Assembly: GCA_022712845.1 (NCBI GenBank)
Contig: JAFLJV010000234.1
Coordinates: 1 to 34,487, forward strand
Reading direction: 5' to 3'
DNA from: Sulfurimonas sp.
GTDB taxonomy: Bacteria > Campylobacterota > Campylobacteria > Campylobacterales > Sulfurimonadaceae
Length of the DNA stretch: 34,487 bases
Shown piece after piece: positions 32,368 through 34,487 of this stretch (positions are counted from its first letter, which is position 1; every line of letters starts with the position of its first letter). The notes under the pieces were generated by a model. It was not told where the DNA came from, did not search any database, and worked only from the letters and a program-made list of their open reading frames with translations. Both the position numbers and the translations under genes were made by a program.

Positions 32368-33306
32368 TTATGCCCAGTATTCTAAACTACCAGATGATGT
32401 TTTACCATTGTCTAAATTCCAGTCAGCAAAATACTCTAAGTGAGTAGTTTTATCGCCATACACCGCATCATCTAAAACTTTCCAAGTAAGTTGCACTTGA
32501 GTTACAGTTTTATCAAATATATCATCATAATGCATTGTAGTATTTCCTGGAACTTCCATATTTTCAATAAATTCTTTCTTGTTAACTTCATCAAACAAAG
32601 GGTAAATCATTCCGCCATCAAACCCTATAATATGTCTTGAAATAGAGGGTAATCTTTGAGTCTCTTCAATAGCCGATACCAATGTATGAAATCTACTATG
32701 CCATGTGTCAAATTCAGGTTTATTAGTTAAGTACTCATCACTATTTAGCTCTTCTAGCATTTTTTCCCATACCAAAGAAATCGTTTTGTTTAATTTATCT
32801 GTATCTCCATTGTCACTACACTCTTTTGCAAATGAGGATAGATGTTCAGTCTCAGAAATTTCTCCATAACCTGTTTCTTTAAAGTAAATATATACATCTT
32901 GATGCATTTCACAGTTTCTATGAGCTGCTTCATTTCCTTCATATGTACCAACTTTTAACTCAACCATAGGATGAATAACTACATCAGAAACTATATGACC
33001 TGCAAGTCCACATAACCAAGCAAAAGCTCTTCTTTTATCTTCTTCATCTTCTATCGCTTTTACCTCTTCAATACCCCTTAGAATAAAAGATTTTGTTTTC
33101 ATTCCCAAGTGCATTAAATCAGCCCACTTTTTATGTTTTTCGCTAATCGCCAAATAAGGGTAGTCTGGACTTATAGAGCCCAATGATGTAAATGTTAACC
33201 AATCTTCTAGAGCTATAATCGCATCATTACTAAGACCCAACTCTTCTAATTCACTTTCAGTAGTCGCTTTACTTACTATAGTTAAGTGAGCGTATGCTCC
33301 TGCCAT
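32368..33306 (-). CDS. Zinc-dependent phospholipase C-like protein
   Basis: A 312-residue protein of the bacterial zinc-dependent phospholipase C / S1-P1-like fold. Metal-ligand-like residues occur in the expected order: A-Y-A-H-L near the N-terminus, S-P-D-Y-P-Y, W-A-D-L-M-H, A-G-H-I-V-S-D-V-V-I-H-P and C-E-M-H-Q-D. No signal peptide is visible, and the protein begins M-A-G-A-Y-A-H, so it seems cytoplasmic, unlike secreted phospholipases. Substrate and role are unknown. Co-directional with the lipoprotein that follows. Confidence 0.8.
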   Translation of the reverse strand: MAGAYAHLTIVSKATTESELEELGLSNDAIIALEDWLTFTSLGSISPDYPYLAISEKHKKWADLMHLGMKTKSFILRGIEEVKAIEDEEDKRRAFAWLCGLAGHIVSDVVIHPMVELKVGTYEGNEAAHRNCEMHQDVYIYFKETGYGEISETEHLSSFAKECSDNGDTDKLNKTISLVWEKMLEELNSDEYLTNKPEFDTWHSRFHTLVSAIEETQRLPSISRHIIGFDGGMIYPLFDEVNKKEFIENMEVPGNTTMHYDDIFDKTVTQVQLTWKVLDDAVYGDKTTHLEYFADWNLDNGKTSSGSLEYWA

Positions 33307-33326
33307 TTTAGTTTTCCTTTTTTATA

Positions 33327-33394
33327 TATAACGACTGAGTTTATCAATAAAAACTTGTACGCAAGGCTTTATTGGTGTGCTACAGTTTGTTATA
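33327..33394. other. attC-like imperfect palindrome, alternatively a terminator
   Basis: A 68-base imperfect inverted repeat. Outer arms are TATAAC (33327-33332) and GTTATA (33389-33394). Next come ACTG/CAGT (33334-33337, 33383-33386), an unpaired stretch on both sides, CAATAAA/TTTATTG (33345-33351, 33368-33374) and CTTG/CAAG. This box-spacer-box-unpaired-variable layout, with GTT-containing ends, is that of integron attC sites. It starts four bases after the toxin stop, as in a gene cassette. The inner CTTG/CAAG hairpin followed by T5 on the minus strand could equally be a terminator. Confidence 0.4.
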
Positions 33395-33397
33395 AAT

Positions 33398-33649
33398 TTA
33401 ATATACTTCTTTTCTGTGAGCTATCCTAATTACAGAGATAACTAAAAAGTTGTTTTCTTTTAAATATATAATACGATAATTACCCGCTCTTTTTCCAAAT
33501 TTACCTTTGTGTTTACCCTTTAACTTTTTATCGTTTTTAAAGTTACCACTTTGTAAATCTAAAATTTTTGATGAAACAAGTAATTGAATCTTTTTATCAA
33601 GTTTCAAAAATTCTTTTTCAGCATCTTTATCAAATGCTACATTATACAT
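33398..33649 (-). CDS. RelE-family toxin
   Basis: An 83-residue RelE/ParE-superfamily toxin. It has F-D-K-D-A-E-K-E-F-L-K-L at the N-terminus, G-K-R-A-G-N-Y-R-I-I-Y in the core and the C-terminal I-R-I-A-H-R-K-E-V-Y, a common RelE ending. It overlaps the antitoxin by eight bases and is unlike the other two RelE-type toxins in this window. Confidence 0.9.
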   Translation of the reverse strand: MYNVAFDKDAEKEFLKLDKKIQLLVSSKILDLQSGNFKNDKKLKGKHKGKFGKRAGNYRIIYLKENNFLVISVIRIAHRKEVY

Positions 33650-33872
33650 CTATACCAGCTTTTTTAAATACTTCTTCAAGAGGTACAACGGTTGTTTTTC
33701 CAGCTTTTAAATTGTCTATTCTTTTATCAGCAATCATTTCATCAAGGGTATCAAAATATAACTCTATAGCTTTTTCAACTAAGCTTGTTCTTGTTTTGTC
33801 TAACTCATGAGCATATTCATCTAAAGTTTGAACAACATCTTTTTCAAGTCTAATATTAATTGCTTGTTTCAT
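33642..33872 (-). CDS. Ribbon-helix-helix antitoxin
   Basis: A 76-residue antitoxin. N-terminal A-I-N-I-R-L-E-K-D-V-V-Q-T-L-D-E-Y-A and R-T-S-L-V-E-K-A-I fit an RHH fold of the CopG/RelB kind; the C-terminal P-L-E-E-V-F-K-K-A would bind the toxin. Minus-strand AAAGGAT lies eight bases before the ATG. Its promoter carries a palindromic operator. Confidence 0.88.
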   Translation of the reverse strand: MKQAINIRLEKDVVQTLDEYAHELDKTRTSLVEKAIELYFDTLDEMIADKRIDNLKAGKTTVVPLEEVFKKAGIDV

Positions 33873-33889
33873 GAACTATCCTTTTTATA

Positions 33890-33930
33890 TTGTATATACA
33901 ATTGTAGTGCAAATGAAGTTGTTTTGTCAA
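33890..33930 (-). promoter_or_regulatory. Promoter and TTGTATATACAA operator of the RelE/RHH operon
   Basis: On the minus strand, TTGACA (33925-33930) and TACAAT (33901-33906) have an 18-base spacer. A perfect 12-base palindrome TTGTATATACAA (33890-33901) abuts and overlaps the -10, so antitoxin binding would block transcription. Its core TGTATATACA is also found at mazE. Confidence 0.7.
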
Positions 33931-33980
33931 GTGTTTTAATATTTGATTTGTTTATTATATTTTTTGTTTTTGCACCTTAT

Positions 33981-33994
33981 AAAGTGGAGATTCA
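33981..33994. repeat. 14-base repeat AAAGTGGAGATTCA (copy 2)
   Basis: Identical to 21095-21108, again upstream of a minus-strand toxin-antitoxin operon. Between this copy and the next gene (33995-34046) I see only an imperfect palindrome, GGGATCAGACCC, at 34028-34039. Confidence 0.7.
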
Positions 33995-34046
33995 TGCACT
34001 GGGACGTAGTTTAGTTGATATAATATAGGGATCAGACCCAAAGATT

Positions 34047-34487
34047 TTAAATACTAGAGCTAACTTTTTTCCTAAATATTTTAATATCGTGTGATATTTT
34101 ATCAATATTTTCAAATAAAGATTTTTTACCATATCTTAACTCATGTAAAGCAGCTTTTGCCTCTTTTGTTTGTATTTTATAATTTTGTATTTTGCCCAGT
34201 ATCTTTTTTGTATCTCCAGTAGAGTACTTTTCTAAGGCTTGTATATATCCACTTAAGTATTTTAAAGCATCCTTGTAAAAAGATTTATCATCATTTTTGA
34301 TAGTTCCAACTTCTATCATAATAGCTTGCAAATGTTTATCAAACTTACTTTTAGTATCTCTTAAATAAACTTCTTCATAGTCTGTAACCTTTTTCTCTAA
34401 AAGAGTATTTTCTTGTTCTAATGAAAAATTGTACTCATCTAAGAAGATTATATCATTGTGATACTCAATAATTTCATCACGCAGTTT
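34047..34487 (-). CDS. Coiled-coil protein of unknown function (5' partial)
   Basis: The frame is open to the right edge, giving 146 residues with the N-terminus missing. It is rich in Lys, Glu and Asp with long helical heptad-like stretches (L-E-Q-E-N-T-L-L-E-K-K-V), so a coiled coil is likely. No catalytic motif or family is recognised. An internal TTG at 34331 is not a convincing start because the frame continues well upstream. Confidence 0.7.
   Translation of the reverse strand, partial: KLRDEIIEYHNDIIFLDEYNFSLEQENTLLEKKVTDYEEVYLRDTKSKFDKHLQAIMIEVGTIKNDDKSFYKDALKYLSGYIQALEKYSTGDTKKILGKIQNYKIQTKEAKAALHELRYGKKSLFENIDKISHDIKIFRKKVSSSI

Noticed and set aside
34028..34039. GGGATCAGACCC imperfect palindrome resembling ends seen near REP-associated transposases
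   Set aside because: Only one copy in the window and no transposase nearby, so no mobile element can be supported.
1..34487. tRNA, rRNA, CRISPR arrays and complete insertion sequences
   Set aside because: I saw no cloverleaf with a conserved T-loop, no rRNA segment, no spaced direct repeats and no transposase reading frame.

Overview
The window is AT-rich, densely coding bacterial chromosome. It has no rRNA or tRNA gene and no CRISPR array. Gene content (a flagellar L-ring protein followed by a secreted transglutaminase-like protein, a stand-alone trpC, KdsB, a CxxCxxxCC protein, a NIT-PAS-GGDEF protein) and base composition point to a Campylobacterota (Epsilonproteobacteria) member of the Sulfurimonas/Sulfurovum/Arcobacter kind. 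This assignment is inference; no rRNA is present to confirm it.

Region 1 (1-10337) is one long + strand chemosensory operon. Its order is a tandem CheW protein (5' end outside the window), CheB, a HEAT-like protein, CheR, a CheY, a short CheZ-like protein, a second CheY, a long CheA, CheW, a STAS-like protein, a ParA-type ATPase, a response regulator with a large uncharacterised C-terminal half, and a small Cys-rich protein. CheB carries a receiver domain and CheA lacks a fused one. This differs from the canonical Campylobacter/Helicobacter arrangement, so it looks like a second, separate system, plausibly with its own positioning ATPase and phosphate sink or phosphatase.

Region 2 (10351-20413) is mostly housekeeping. 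It holds kdsB (-); a + operon of a TrmN6-like methyltransferase, a YkgJ-like protein, a TPR lipoprotein and trpC; yqeY (-); flgH and a secreted transglutaminase-like protein (+); a membrane diguanylate cyclase (-); and a SulP anion transporter (-).

Region 3 (20550-22932) is an accessory island. It has a RelE/CopG-like toxin-antitoxin pair, a decayed HNH nuclease gene (one frameshift and one in-frame stop), and a MazEF pair with an excellent promoter and a palindromic operator.

Region 4 (22950-31311) returns to core genes: valS (-), a UvrD/Rep-family helicase (+), a LemA-DUF3137-EI24 membrane operon (-) and an HI0933-family flavoprotein (-).

Region 5 (31364-34487) is a second accessory island, all on the - strand. 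It has a YoeB/YefM pair, a small lipoprotein plus a zinc-dependent phospholipase C-like protein, a RelE/RHH pair followed by an attC-like imperfect palindrome, and a coiled-coil protein cut by the right edge. The mazEF and RelE/RHH loci share a TGTATATACA palindrome at their promoters.

At four convergent gene pairs, a hairpin lies so that a stop codon falls at or next to its apex. The terminal codons of the genes therefore also form the putative bidirectional terminator.
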